Source of the DNA: Burkholderiales bacterium
Lineage (GTDB): Bacteria; Pseudomonadota; Gammaproteobacteria; Burkholderiales; Burkholderiaceae_D
Assembly: GCA_016177875.1 (NCBI GenBank)
Contig: JACOUL010000043.1
Span: 1 to 51,679 of the forward strand
Direction: 5' to 3'
Length of the DNA stretch: 51,679 nt
This document shows positions 6,892 to 16,190 of this stretch, one piece after another (within the stretch, counting starts at the first letter, position 1; every line of letters starts with the position of its first letter). Under the pieces are notes generated by a model. The model did not search any database and was not told where the DNA came from. It saw only the letters and a list, made by a program, of their open reading frames with translations. Both the position numbers and the translations under genes were made by a program.

Positions 6892-9549
6892 ATGCGGTCG
6901 GGTCCCATGGGAGATTACAAAGTATTCGGCAACGATCGATATGAGACGCTTGTACAGCTCTCGCCGGATGCTTTATACGTTTTGCAGGAGGACCGGCTCG
7001 TCTTGATCAATATTGCGGGCGCTCATTTGCTGCGGGCAAGTTCACCGGATGACTTGATCGGTTTTTCGCTGCGCGATTTGCTGCATCCCGACTTTCTTCC
7101 GAATTCGGAAGCCCGCGTCAAACATATGCTCCGTACCGGACAGTCGGCGCCGACTGTGGAGCAGAAATATTTGCGACGCGACGGCAGCATAGTTGACGTC
7201 GAAGTATGTTCCGCTCCCTTCTTATATGAAGGAAAGCCGGCTATCCAAGTGCTGGCCAGAGACATCACCGCACGCAAAGCGGTTGAAGAGGCATTGCATC
7301 AAAGTGAGGAAAAACATCGCATCGCTGCGTTGGAAGCCACACGTGCAAAAGACTCATTGCATCATGAGAAAATCATACTTGAGATGATTGCGTTGAATGA
7401 GCCGCTCAACGATATTCTGCGTGAAGTTTGCTTAGGTATCGAGTGGATCGTCGGGCAAATATGCTGCACCATTGCGTTATTGGAGCCTGATGGTAAGCGC
7501 ATTCAAATTGGGGCGGCGCCGTCGCTGCCCGCAGAGTATGTAAACGCCATGAGTAAACTGCCGATTGGCCCGACGGCAGGATGTTGCGGAACGGCGATTT
7601 ATTTCAATCGTCAAGTCATCGTCGGCGATATTGAAGCTGATCCTCTTTGGCGCGATTATCGCGACTTGGCATTGGCGCATGGGCTCCGTGCCTGTTGGTC
7701 GACGCCGATTCGCGATGCCGGCGGTTCGGTATTGGGGGCGCTGGGTGTTTATTACGATATTCCGCAATTGCCTTCTCAGGAAGACTTAACGTTTATCGGC
7801 AATATTACGCATCTAGTTGGCGTGGCAATCCAAAAAGACCGGGTTGAACGCAGCTTGCATGAAAGCGAAGAGCGCTACAAATCTGTTGTGAATTGCCTCG
7901 CCGAGGGCATTGTAGTGCAAGCGCGCGACGGCACCGTGTTGGCTTGCAATCCAAGCGCGGAACGTATTTTGCGCATCAATGCCGCCACAGCAGTCGGCCA
8001 CCCCAGCCGGTACATCAAGCGCTTGATTGCCGAAGACGGAAGCGAGATCGGCGCGGAGAATTTGCCGGTGGAAATCGTTTTGCGCACCGGTCAACCGCTG
8101 TTAGATATGGTCGTGGGCATTGAAATGCACGACGGTCCAATGGTTTGGGTTTCGCAAAATATTTTGCCGATTCGCGAACCGGGTAAAAGCCAGTCGGATG
8201 CCATCTTGATTTCCTTCACCGATATCAGCGCGATGAAAGAGGCGCAGCAGCGCTTGCAATTCATGGCCACGCACGATTCCCTGACTGGCTTGCCCAACCG
8301 CGCTTACTTGGTGGATCGTTTGGCGCATTCCTTGACGCTTGCTCATCGCGGCAACCATAAGATCGCGGTGCTCTTCCTTGATTTGGACCGTTTCAAGCAT
8401 GTGAACGATACCATCGGCCACGAAGCAGGCGATCAATTGCTGCAAACCGTCGCCGCGCGCTTAACCGGTTGTATACGCGACACGGACACTTTGGCGCGTT
8501 TGGGCGGCGATGAATTTGTGATTCTTGCAGAAGGCTTTGAGGACGCCTCTTATTTGACCAGTTTGGCCGAGCGCATTTTACGCGCGATCGCCGAACCGTT
8601 CCGGCTGCAGGGGTATGAATATTATTTGGGTGTGTCGATAGGCATCAGTGTGCATCCCAATGACGGCGAAGATGGGAACACGCTCTTGCGATGCGCCGAT
8701 TCGGCGATGTATTTGGCCAAAGAAAACGGTCGCAACAACTATCAGTTCTTTACAGCGGAGCTCAATGCACGTACTCAGCGTCGATACCATTTGGAAAAGA
8801 ACTTGCGGCACGCGCTGGCTAATCAAGAATTTGTGCTGCATTATCAGCCGAAGATTGATTTGCAATCCGGACGCATCGTTGGTGCGGAAGCGCTATTACG
8901 TTGGAGTCATCCCGAAACAGGCTTAATCCCTCCAGATGATTTCATTCCAGTCGCGGAAGAAACCGCACTGATCGTGCCGATTGGTCGTTGGGTATTGGAG
9001 CAGGCCTGTTATCAAGTAGCGCAATGGCGAAAGCGCCTGGCGCCGGATTTGCGCATTGCGGTCAATTTATCGGCGCGCCAATTCCAGGATGAATACATAG
9101 TCAGCGTTATTACCGATATTTTGAGCCGGACGGGATTACCGGCAAAGGTGTTGGAATTAGAAATTACGGAAAGCCTCTTAATGGGCGATACCGAGAAAAT
9201 CATGCCCGTGTTTAACGCACTGACAAAATTAGGGGTAGTGTTTTCTTTAGATGATTTCGGTACCGGCTATTCATCGCTTTCTTATTTACAGCGTTTCCCG
9301 ATTGCCAATCTTAAGATCGACCGCTCTTTTATTCATGGTATTCCGGCGAATCGCGATTCGGTGGCACTGACGCAGACTATCATCGCGATGGCCAATTCGC
9401 TCTCCATGCAAGTGACGGCTGAAGGCGTAGAGCAAGGTAAACAAGTGGCGTTCTTGAAAGAGGCAGGCTGCCATGAAATGCAAGGTTTCTATGTCAGTGA
9501 AGCTGTTACTGCAGCGGAATTCGAACTGTTGTTCACCGTGAAAGTCTGA
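6892..9549 (+). CDS. PAS-GAF-PAS-GGDEF-EAL cyclic-di-GMP signalling protein
   Basis: Cytoplasmic sensor that probably makes and/or breaks cyclic di-GMP. Order from this start: PAS (about 18-135), coiled linker, GAF (about 150-320), PAS (about 325-450), GGDEF domain with intact motif G538-G-D-E-F542, EAL domain with E666-A-L in GAEALLRW. The EAL domain also keeps NLSARQF, LEITESLL and DDFGTGYSSL, so phosphodiesterase activity is plausible. No membrane segment is seen. The frame is open back to a TTG at 6841, but that TTG is part of a consensus -35 box, so ATG 6892 (or 6907) is preferred; neither has a good ribosome site. The effector sensed by PAS/GAF is unknown. Confidence 0.9.
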   Translation: MRSGPMGDYKVFGNDRYETLVQLSPDALYVLQEDRLVLINIAGAHLLRASSPDDLIGFSLRDLLHPDFLPNSEARVKHMLRTGQSAPTVEQKYLRRDGSIVDVEVCSAPFLYEGKPAIQVLARDITARKAVEEALHQSEEKHRIAALEATRAKDSLHHEKIILEMIALNEPLNDILREVCLGIEWIVGQICCTIALLEPDGKRIQIGAAPSLPAEYVNAMSKLPIGPTAGCCGTAIYFNRQVIVGDIEADPLWRDYRDLALAHGLRACWSTPIRDAGGSVLGALGVYYDIPQLPSQEDLTFIGNITHLVGVAIQKDRVERSLHESEERYKSVVNCLAEGIVVQARDGTVLACNPSAERILRINAATAVGHPSRYIKRLIAEDGSEIGAENLPVEIVLRTGQPLLDMVVGIEMHDGPMVWVSQNILPIREPGKSQSDAILISFTDISAMKEAQQRLQFMATHDSLTGLPNRAYLVDRLAHSLTLAHRGNHKIAVLFLDLDRFKHVNDTIGHEAGDQLLQTVAARLTGCIRDTDTLARLGGDEFVILAEGFEDASYLTSLAERILRAIAEPFRLQGYEYYLGVSIGISVHPNDGEDGNTLLRCADSAMYLAKENGRNNYQFFTAELNARTQRRYHLEKNLRHALANQEFVLHYQPKIDLQSGRIVGAEALLRWSHPETGLIPPDDFIPVAEETALIVPIGRWVLEQACYQVAQWRKRLAPDLRIAVNLSARQFQDEYIVSVITDILSRTGLPAKVLELEITESLLMGDTEKIMPVFNALTKLGVVFSLDDFGTGYSSLSYLQRFPIANLKIDRSFIHGIPANRDSVALTQTIIAMANSLSMQVTAEGVEQGKQVAFLKEAGCHEMQGFYVSEAVTAAEFELLFTVKV

Positions 9550-9589
9550 ATTTCATTGACGCCCCGGCGTCTTTCACGCCATCGGACCC

Positions 9590-10840
9590 ATGGGGAATAC
9601 CGAATCCATTCACGAAAGCGAGCAACTCTTTCAGCTGGCTAAAACCCGCCGGTTGGCAACCGGCCTATTGATCGTAATGGCGCTGGTCTTTGTCGTCGCC
9701 AAGCTGCTTGAACATCGATATTTCCCTTTGTCGTTTTTGAGGGCTTTTGCCGAAGCCGCCATGGTCGGCGCTTTGGCAGATTGGTTCGCCGTCACTGCGT
9801 TATTCAAGCATCCCTTGGGAGTGCCGATTCCTCATACGGCCATTATTCAAAAAAATAAGGATCGCATTGGCGCCAGCATCGCCTATTTCCTCGAAAATAA
9901 TTTTATGACGCGCGCCGTCATCAGCGAGGAATTGCGCGATGTCGATTTTGCCGCCGTGGCGTCGCATTGGCTGCGCGAAGCGAACAATAGCCGAGACTTG
10001 GCGCGCCAGATCGTCAACGCCATTCCTGCGTTACTGCATATGATGGAAGATGAGGACGTCGGCAATTTTTTGCAGCAAAGGGCAAGCAGCGCATTACGGA
10101 ATATGGCGCTCGCGCCCATCCTCGGAGAAGTCGTCGCCGTTTTGGCGGCCGGCGGCCAGCATCGCGTGATGTTCGACCATCTCATTGAATTCATGGGGCG
10201 CATGCTGGAAAACAATCGGAATTACATACGGCAAAAGATCCATGACGTGTCGCCCAAGTGGGTTCCGAAAACGATCGATGACCGGTTTTTTGAACGCCTA
10301 CTTACCGAATTGCAAAACATCCTTGATGAAATGCGAGATCCCGATAGCGAGTGGCGCGAACGCTTTGAGGAGGCGACGCAACGGCTGATCGAGAATTTGA
10401 AGACTTCCCCTGAATATGAAGAGAAGGTTGCCGGAACGATTCATGGCACTTTAGGCAACCCATTGTTTAAGGATTACACGACGCGGGTTTGGCAAGAAGT
10501 AAAGGCGCGGCTGTTGGAAGATGCAACTTCCGAAGATTCACGTGCCGTTGCCAGGCTCGACCAAGCCATTCGCGCCTTTGCCGAAGCGCTCGTTCAAGAT
10601 GAGGCGGTGCGCATCAAACTGAATCAGTGGCTGATTGAATTCGCGACCGAAACGATCGTCGAGAGGCGCAGCGTCATTGCCGGCTTGGTTAAAAATGTGA
10701 TTTGGAAATGGGATGCTGAAACGATTTCCCGTAAAGTCGAGATCCATGTCGGCAAAGATCTTCAATATATCCGTATCAACGGCACCTTGGTCGGCGGCAT
10801 GGTCGGCTTGGGCATCCATCTCATATCTCTTGCCTTGTAA
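9590..10840 (+). CDS. DUF445 family membrane protein
   Basis: 416-residue inner-membrane protein of the DUF445 family (YjiN-like); molecular function not established. Hydrophobic helix at about residues 27-44, then the family signature FLRAFAEAAMVGALADWFAV and TALFKHPLGVPIPHT. A long helical, mostly soluble middle follows, and a C-terminal hydrophobic helix (about 393-412, GGMVGLGIHLISLAL) closes it. The ATG at 9590 is 40 bases after the preceding stop, so it may be cotranscribed with the GGDEF-EAL gene. A perfect hairpin follows its stop, and then the Pho box. Confidence 0.85.
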   Translation: MGNTESIHESEQLFQLAKTRRLATGLLIVMALVFVVAKLLEHRYFPLSFLRAFAEAAMVGALADWFAVTALFKHPLGVPIPHTAIIQKNKDRIGASIAYFLENNFMTRAVISEELRDVDFAAVASHWLREANNSRDLARQIVNAIPALLHMMEDEDVGNFLQQRASSALRNMALAPILGEVVAVLAAGGQHRVMFDHLIEFMGRMLENNRNYIRQKIHDVSPKWVPKTIDDRFFERLLTELQNILDEMRDPDSEWRERFEEATQRLIENLKTSPEYEEKVAGTIHGTLGNPLFKDYTTRVWQEVKARLLEDATSEDSRAVARLDQAIRAFAEALVQDEAVRIKLNQWLIEFATETIVERRSVIAGLVKNVIWKWDAETISRKVEIHVGKDLQYIRINGTLVGGMVGLGIHLISLAL

Positions 10841-10852
10841 TAAGTAATATGA

Positions 10853-10873
10853 CCGTTTTATGACATAAAACGG
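10853..10873 (+). terminator. Hairpin between the DUF445 gene and the pst operon
   Basis: Perfect 9-bp inverted repeat (arms 10853-10861 and 10865-10873, 3-nt loop), 13 bases after the DUF445 stop. A T-rich stretch follows after a few bases. It may terminate the upstream transcript. Being AT-rich inside and containing a TGTCAT-like element on the minus strand, it could instead be an accessory regulatory site. Confidence 0.45.
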
Positions 10874-10908
10874 AGTCTTTTCTGGGTTTTGTGACAGGGA
10901 TATGGCCC

Positions 10909-10930
10909 ATGTCATCTTCTTGTCATATTT
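10909..10930 (+). promoter_or_regulatory. Pho box (PhoB binding site) of the pst-pho operon
   Basis: Two TGTCAT elements (10910-10915 and 10921-10926) lie exactly 11 bases apart, each followed by AT-rich bases, matching the PhoB half-site layout (7 conserved plus 4 AT-rich). It sits 49 bases upstream of the pstS ATG. The -10 element is probably TAGAGT at 10938-10943, with the Pho box replacing the -35. The operon encodes PhoB itself, so induction under phosphate starvation would be autoregulated. Confidence 0.85.
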
Positions 10931-10978
10931 GCCTTCTAGAGTGCGTCATGTAAGCAAAGTGACATTCTAGGAGCTGAT

Positions 10979-12022
10979 ATGAGACTGACTCGCATAATCC
11001 AATCTGTAACGATGGCAGCCGGTACGGCACTGGCACTAACTTCCGCCCTGGCGGCCGATATTACCGGCGCCGGCGCAACTTTTCCCTATCCTATCTACGC
11101 CAAATGGGCCGAGAGCTATAAGCAGGCGACCGGCATCGGAATGAATTATCAATCGATCGGTTCCGGCGGCGGCATCAAGCAAATCAAGGCAAAGACCGTC
11201 GACTTCGGCGCGTCGGACATGCCCTTAGCGGCGGAAGATCTCGATAAAGAAGGACTAATGCAATTCCCCGCCATCATGGGCGGCGTGGTGCCGGTTGTGA
11301 ATCTGGGAGGCATCAATCCGGGCCAGTTGAAACTGACCGGCGAACTCATCGCGGGCATTTATATGGGCAAAGTGACTAAATGGAATGCCGCGGAGATTGC
11401 CGGCCTTAATCCGGGTGTGAAGCTGCCGGCCGAAGATATCACTGTCGTGCATCGCGCCGATGGTTCCGGAACCACCTTCATTTTTACCGACTATCTTTCC
11501 AAGGTCAGCCCAGAATTTAAGGCGGCCGTAGGTTCCGGCACGGCGGTCAAGTGGCCGGCTGGCGTGGGCGGCAAGGGCAATGAAGGCGTGGCCGCAAACG
11601 TGCAGCGTATCAAGGGCGCCATCGGCTACGTCGAATATGCCTACGCTAAGAAAAACAAGATGGGTTACGCGCAAATGAAGAATCGCGACGGTCAGTGGGT
11701 GAGCCCGGACGACGACGCTTTCAAAGCTGCCGCAGCGGGTGCCGATTGGGCCAAGACACCGGGCTTTGCCGTGATTTTGACCAATCAAGCAGGCAAGGCA
11801 AGCTGGCCGATGACCGGGGCGTCCTTCATCCTGCTGCATAAGCAGCAGGCCGACGCTGCAAAGGGCAAGGAAGTATTGAAATTCTTTGATTGGGCATATA
11901 AGAATGGCGGCAAGATGGCGGAAGAGCTTGACTACGTCGCCATGCCGGCACCGGTTGTGAAATTGGTGCAAGATGCCTGGAAAGCTCAGCTGAAAGATAG
12001 CGCCGGCAAGGCAATCTGGTAA
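10979..12022 (+). CDS. pstS: Phosphate ABC transporter, periplasmic binding protein
   Basis: Binds inorganic phosphate in the periplasm and hands it to PstCA. 347 residues with a Sec signal peptide ending at about residue 25 (TSALA); no lipobox. Family motifs are clear: [16 protein letters not shown] at the mature N-terminus, [22 protein letters not shown] and [19 protein letters not shown], which carry the phosphate-contacting Ser/Thr/Arg/Asp residues. The ribosome site AGGAG precedes the ATG. First gene of the Pho-box-controlled operon. Confidence 0.96.
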   Translation: MRLTRIIQSVTMAAGTALALTSALAADITGAGATFPYPIYAKWAESYKQATGIGMNYQSIGSGGGIKQIKAKTVDFGASDMPLAAEDLDKEGLMQFPAIMGGVVPVVNLGGINPGQLKLTGELIAGIYMGKVTKWNAAEIAGLNPGVKLPAEDITVVHRADGSGTTFIFTDYLSKVSPEFKAAVGSGTAVKWPAGVGGKGNEGVAANVQRIKGAIGYVEYAYAKKNKMGYAQMKNRDGQWVSPDDDAFKAAAAGADWAKTPGFAVILTNQAGKASWPMTGASFILLHKQQADAAKGKEVLKFFDWAYKNGGKMAEELDYVAMPAPVVKLVQDAWKAQLKDSAGKAIW

Positions 12023-12048
12023 TTTTCATCTCGCCAGGTCTGCAACCC

Positions 12049-13071
12049 ATGAACTCTTCCCCGCAGCTCGCAATGGTTAAGCCCGATCTGGAGACGGCTG
12101 TGCCGCAACACGTCAGCTTGCCTATCGCACCCAACATCGTGCGTAAGCAAAAGCTGCAGGATTTTCTTTTCCATAAAATCACGCTGGGATTTGCATTGTG
12201 CGTATTGTTGGTCTTGGCTGGGATCATCGTTTCATTGATGATCAGCGCCTGGCCTGCGTTCAAGGAATTCGGGCCGGCATTCGTCACGACGGTCGAGTGG
12301 GACCCGGTCGGCGACAAATATGGCGCTTTGATTGCCATTGTCGGGACTCTGGCGACTTCGCTTATCGCCTTACTCATTGCCTTTCCATTGAGTTTCGGCA
12401 TCGCCGTTTTCTTGACCGAGATATGTCCTGCGTGGCTCAGAAGGCCGCTCGGCACCGCGGTCGAATTGCTCGCAGGCGTGCCTAGCATCATTTACGGTAT
12501 GTGGGGCTTGTTTGTCTTCGCTCCTTTGTTCGGCGATTATGTCATGCCGCTGCTGGCCAAGACGCTCGGGCAACTTCCGTGGATCGGGCAATTGTTCCGC
12601 GGTCCGATGATGGGTATGGGCATACTCACCGCGGGTATCATTCTCGCGGTGATGATCATCCCCTTCATTTCTTCGGTGATGCGTGATGTGTTTGAAGTGG
12701 TGCCGCAAGTCTTGAAGGAGTCAGCCTATGGCCTGGGTTGCACCAAGTGGGAAGTGGTGCGCAAGATCGTGCTGCCTTATACCCGTAACGGTGTGGTGGG
12801 CGGCGTCATGCTTGGCTTGGGGCGTGCGCTGGGCGAAACCATGGCGGTGACATTTGTGATCGGCAATGCGCACAAATTGTCGTGGTCGCTTTTCGCACCG
12901 GGCAATAGCATTGCCTCGACACTGGCCAATGAATTTGCCGAAGCGGAATCCAAGCTGCATTTATCTTCGCTGTACGCGCTCGGCCTGATCCTGTTTGTCA
13001 TCACCTTTATCGTGCTGTCGGCCGCCAAGCTGATGTTGCTGGGCATGGCACGCAAGGAGGGCGCGAAATGA
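12049..13071 (+). CDS. pstC: Phosphate ABC transporter permease
   Basis: One of the two inner-membrane subunits of the high-affinity phosphate importer. 340 residues with a hydrophilic N-terminus of about 45 residues and then six predicted membrane helices, beginning with [20 protein letters not shown]. The cytoplasmic EAA-type loop that docks on PstB reads [37 protein letters not shown] is a PstC/PstA signature. The stop overlaps the pstA start by 4 bases, so translation is probably coupled. Confidence 0.95.
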   Translation: MNSSPQLAMVKPDLETAVPQHVSLPIAPNIVRKQKLQDFLFHKITLGFALCVLLVLAGIIVSLMISAWPAFKEFGPAFVTTVEWDPVGDKYGALIAIVGTLATSLIALLIAFPLSFGIAVFLTEICPAWLRRPLGTAVELLAGVPSIIYGMWGLFVFAPLFGDYVMPLLAKTLGQLPWIGQLFRGPMMGMGILTAGIILAVMIIPFISSVMRDVFEVVPQVLKESAYGLGCTKWEVVRKIVLPYTRNGVVGGVMLGLGRALGETMAVTFVIGNAHKLSWSLFAPGNSIASTLANEFAEAESKLHLSSLYALGLILFVITFIVLSAAKLMLLGMARKEGAK

Positions 13072-13925
13072 GTGCCGCCATGAATCCTGTCTATCGTAAG
13101 CGTCTATGGTTTCACCGCGTCGGCATTGCCCTGTCCTTTCTCGCGATGGCGGTCGGCTTGCTGTTTCTATTGTGGATTTTGGCGACCTTGATTATTAAAG
13201 GTGGCGGCGCGCTCAGCCTTGAGCTGTTCAAGCAAACCACGCCGGCGCCCGGAAACAACGGCGGCGGACTTTTGAACGCCATTGTCGGCAGCCTGCTGAT
13301 GGTGGGTGCTGCCACCTTGATCAGCACGCCGGTCGGCATTTTGGCCGGGATTTATTTGGCCGAATATGGTGAGCAAAGCCGGCTCGCTCAGCTGACCCGC
13401 TTTGTCACGGACATTATGTTGTCGGCGCCGTCGATTGTGATCGGCTTGTTCGTGTATGCGATTTACGTCGCACATGTGAAGCACTTTTCCGGTTGGGCCG
13501 GCACCATAGCGATTTCATTGATCGCCGTTCCCGTGGTTGTTCGCACTACCGACAACATGTTGCGTCTCGTGCCCAATAGTTTGCGCGAGGCGGCATTCGC
13601 GCTTGGCGCACCTCGCTGGAAAGTGGCGATGCTGGTGCGGCTGCGTGCCGTCAAGGCGGGCGTGGTGACCGGCGTTTTGCTGGCGGTTGCGCGAATTTCC
13701 GGCGAGACGGCACCCTTGTTATTTACCGCATTGAATAATCAATTCTTTAGTGCCGACATGAATGCGCCGATGGCCAATCTGCCTGTCGTGATTTTCCAGT
13801 TTGCGATGAGCCCTTACGACAATTGGAAGTCCTTGGCGTGGGGCGGAGCATTGCTGATTACCTTCAGCGTGTTGGCATTGAATATTCTTTCTCGCACCTT
13901 GTTCCGGCAGCGTTCGCCACGATAA
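13068..13925 (+). CDS. pstA: Phosphate ABC transporter permease
   Basis: Second membrane subunit of the Pst importer. 285 residues, six predicted helices. [17 protein letters not shown] matches the permease signature, and the PstB docking loop reads [18 protein letters not shown]. The start overlaps the pstC stop (ATGA at 13068-13071). The first helix (about 17-38) is preceded by a short basic stretch, as is usual. Followed 12 bases later by pstB. Confidence 0.95.
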   Translation: MSAAMNPVYRKRLWFHRVGIALSFLAMAVGLLFLLWILATLIIKGGGALSLELFKQTTPAPGNNGGGLLNAIVGSLLMVGAATLISTPVGILAGIYLAEYGEQSRLAQLTRFVTDIMLSAPSIVIGLFVYAIYVAHVKHFSGWAGTIAISLIAVPVVVRTTDNMLRLVPNSLREAAFALGAPRWKVAMLVRLRAVKAGVVTGVLLAVARISGETAPLLFTALNNQFFSADMNAPMANLPVVIFQFAMSPYDNWKSLAWGGALLITFSVLALNILSRTLFRQRSPR

Positions 13926-13937
13926 CGAGACAATAAT

Positions 13938-14723
13938 ATGAATCAACCCGAATTTATGAACACCTCCAGGCAGCCCACGATCAAGATTTCCAATCTTGAT
14001 TTTTTCTACGGGACCTTCCAAGGTTTAAAAAGCATTAACCTCGATATTTTCGAGAAAAAAGTAACGGCCTTCATCGGTCCGTCAGGCTGCGGAAAATCGA
14101 CTCTGCTACGCACGCTGAACCGCATGTATGACCTGTATCCGGGCCAAAAAGCCGTAGGTAACATCACATATAACGGACGAAATATTCTCGATTCCGGGCA
14201 GGACGTAAACATGCTGCGCGCCAAGATCGGCATGGTCTTTCAAAAGCCCACGCCTTTTCCCATGTCGGTCTATGAAAATATCGCGTTCGGCGTGCGGCTG
14301 TATGAAAACCTGTCGCGCGGCGAAATGGATGAGCGCGTTGAATGGGCTTTGAAAAAGGCGGCATTGTGGAACGAGGTCAAGGACAAATTAAATAAGAGCG
14401 GTTTGAGTCTGTCCGGCGGCCAGCAGCAGCGTCTGTGTATTGCGCGCGGCGTCGCGGTAAAGCCCGACGTGCTATTGCTGGATGAGCCGACATCTGCGCT
14501 CGACCCGATTTCGACCGTCAAGATCGAGGAATTGATCAGCGAGTTAAAGCAGGATTACACCATCACTATTGTGACGCACAATATGCAGCAGGCGGCACGT
14601 TGTTCCGACTTTACCGCCTATATGTATCTGGGCGAATTGGTGGAATTCGGCGAGACCGATCAAATCTTTATGAATCCGAAGCGCAAGGAAACGCAGGATT
14701 ACATCACCGGCCGCTTCGGTTAA
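13938..14723 (+). CDS. pstB: Phosphate ABC transporter ATP-binding protein
   Basis: ATPase driving phosphate import; also thought to take part in PhoU/PhoR signalling. 261 residues. Walker A is GPSGCGKST, the ABC signature is LSGGQQQR, Walker B is [13 protein letters not shown] and the switch His lies in IVTHNMQQA. The length is typical of PstB. It sits between pstA and phoU with gaps of 12 and 19 bases. Confidence 0.97.
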   Translation: MNQPEFMNTSRQPTIKISNLDFFYGTFQGLKSINLDIFEKKVTAFIGPSGCGKSTLLRTLNRMYDLYPGQKAVGNITYNGRNILDSGQDVNMLRAKIGMVFQKPTPFPMSVYENIAFGVRLYENLSRGEMDERVEWALKKAALWNEVKDKLNKSGLSLSGGQQQRLCIARGVAVKPDVLLLDEPTSALDPISTVKIEELISELKQDYTITIVTHNMQQAARCSDFTAYMYLGELVEFGETDQIFMNPKRKETQDYITGRFG

Positions 14724-14742
14724 TTAAGTTTAGGAGTAATAG

Positions 14743-15444
14743 ATGCCAAACGAACATTCGTCGAAACAATATGACATGGATTTGGAAGAAATCCGGTCCA
14801 AAGTATTACTGATGGGCGGGATGGTGGAAAACCAGTTTCATGAAGCGATGGCGGCTTTTCGCAGCGGGAATGTTGAGCTTGCCCAGCAAATCATCAAGGG
14901 CGATGAGAACGTCAATCGGCTTGAGGTGACGCTCGACGATGCATGCAGCCATTTGATTGTGCGCCGCCAGCCGGCCGCCAATGATTTGAGAACCGTGATG
15001 GCGACTATCAAAATCATCACCGATCTGGAGCGCATCGGCGATGAGGCCACCAAGATTGCCCGTACCGCGGCAGACGTAGGGGATCGCAGCATGGGGCTCG
15101 TCAATCAGTATGAAACAGTACGCGCGATCTCGCTGAATGCGGCGGAATTGTTGCACCAAGCGCTTGATGCGTTCGCTCGCCTGGATGCCAGACAAGCCAT
15201 GCGTCTAATAGCTCAGGATGCGGTCATCGACCATGAATTCAAAGCCATCATGCGCAGCCTGATCACGTTTATGATGGAAGACCCCCGTACAATTTCAGCT
15301 GCGCTTGAAACCATGTGGGTAGCAAAGGCGATTGAGCGTATCGGCGATCATGCCAAAAACATTGCCGAATACATTGTGTTCATTGTAGAGGGCAAGGATA
15401 TTCGCCATACGGATTACGCTGGCAACCTGCAAGCAAACACATAA
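14743..15444 (+). CDS. phoU: Phosphate signalling regulator PhoU
   Basis: Cytoplasmic all-helical protein that keeps PhoR silent when phosphate is plentiful by linking it to the Pst transporter. 233 residues, made of two similar three-helix halves. The conserved metal-binding patterns are visible as DLERIGDEATKIA (first half) and AIERIGDHAKNIAEYIVF (second half). GAGTAATAG before the ATG is an acceptable ribosome site. The phoB start follows within 3 bases of the stop, so the two are translationally close. Confidence 0.96.
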   Translation: MPNEHSSKQYDMDLEEIRSKVLLMGGMVENQFHEAMAAFRSGNVELAQQIIKGDENVNRLEVTLDDACSHLIVRRQPAANDLRTVMATIKIITDLERIGDEATKIARTAADVGDRSMGLVNQYETVRAISLNAAELLHQALDAFARLDARQAMRLIAQDAVIDHEFKAIMRSLITFMMEDPRTISAALETMWVAKAIERIGDHAKNIAEYIVFIVEGKDIRHTDYAGNLQANT

Positions 15445-15447
15445 GCA

Positions 15448-16137
15448 ATGACCGCAGATAAGACCACGATTTTGATCGTAGAAGATGAACCGGCGATTGT
15501 CGAGCTGGTTTCCTTTACCTTGAAGGAGGCCGGGTGGCATGCCATCGCGGTGAATTCCGCTACCGATGCATGGGATATGCTGCAAAGACGGGTGCCGCAA
15601 CTCATCCTGCTCGACTGGATGCTGCCCGATCAAACGGGTTTGCGTTTATTGGCGCGCATTCGCGCCGACCGGCAATTGCAGGCAATGCCGGTCATCATGC
15701 TGACTGCGAAAAGCATGGAAGAAGACAAGATCGCCGGCCTAGAACATGGTGCGGACGATTACATTACCAAGCCATTTTCACCGCGTGAACTGACTGCGCG
15801 CATTAAGGCGGTTTTGCGGCGCAAGAGTCCTGAGCATGCGCAGAAGACGATGAGCGCCGGACCGGTGAATTTGGATCCGGTCAGCTGCAGTGTCATGTTA
15901 GACGGCCAAAAGATCGAAATCGGACATGCAGAATACAAATTATTGAAATTTCTGATGGCCCACCCGGAACGCGTATTTTCACGCGGACAGCTGCTCGATA
16001 AGGTTTGGGGCGATCATGTCGTCATCGAGGAGCGCACCGTCGACGTTCATGTGCTGCGCTTGCGCAAGGCTTTGAAGGATGCCGGTGACTTGATTAAGAC
16101 TGTGCGCAGCGTCGGCTATATGCTGTCGGAAAAATGA
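15448..16137 (+). CDS. phoB: Phosphate regulon response regulator PhoB
   Basis: OmpR-type response regulator that activates Pho-box promoters after phosphorylation by PhoR. 229 residues. The receiver domain (about 7-122) has acidic pocket VEDE, phospho-acceptor Asp56 in LLDWMLPD, and Lys in DYITKPFSPREL. The winged-helix DNA-binding domain (about 133-228) carries VWGDHVVIEERTVDVHVLRL and RSVGYML. The Pho box at 10909 makes this operon its own likely target. Confidence 0.97.
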   Translation: MTADKTTILIVEDEPAIVELVSFTLKEAGWHAIAVNSATDAWDMLQRRVPQLILLDWMLPDQTGLRLLARIRADRQLQAMPVIMLTAKSMEEDKIAGLEHGADDYITKPFSPRELTARIKAVLRRKSPEHAQKTMSAGPVNLDPVSCSVMLDGQKIEIGHAEYKLLKFLMAHPERVFSRGQLLDKVWGDHVVIEERTVDVHVLRLRKALKDAGDLIKTVRSVGYMLSEK

Positions 16138-16190
16138 ACGTATGCGACAATCCAGCCGGTCTTGATTTGCCTTGAGTTCAATTTTCTTAT

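Noticed and set aside
11255..11971. 238-codon minus-strand frame opposite pstS
   Set aside because: Antisense shadow of a clear PstS gene with no ribosome site or family.
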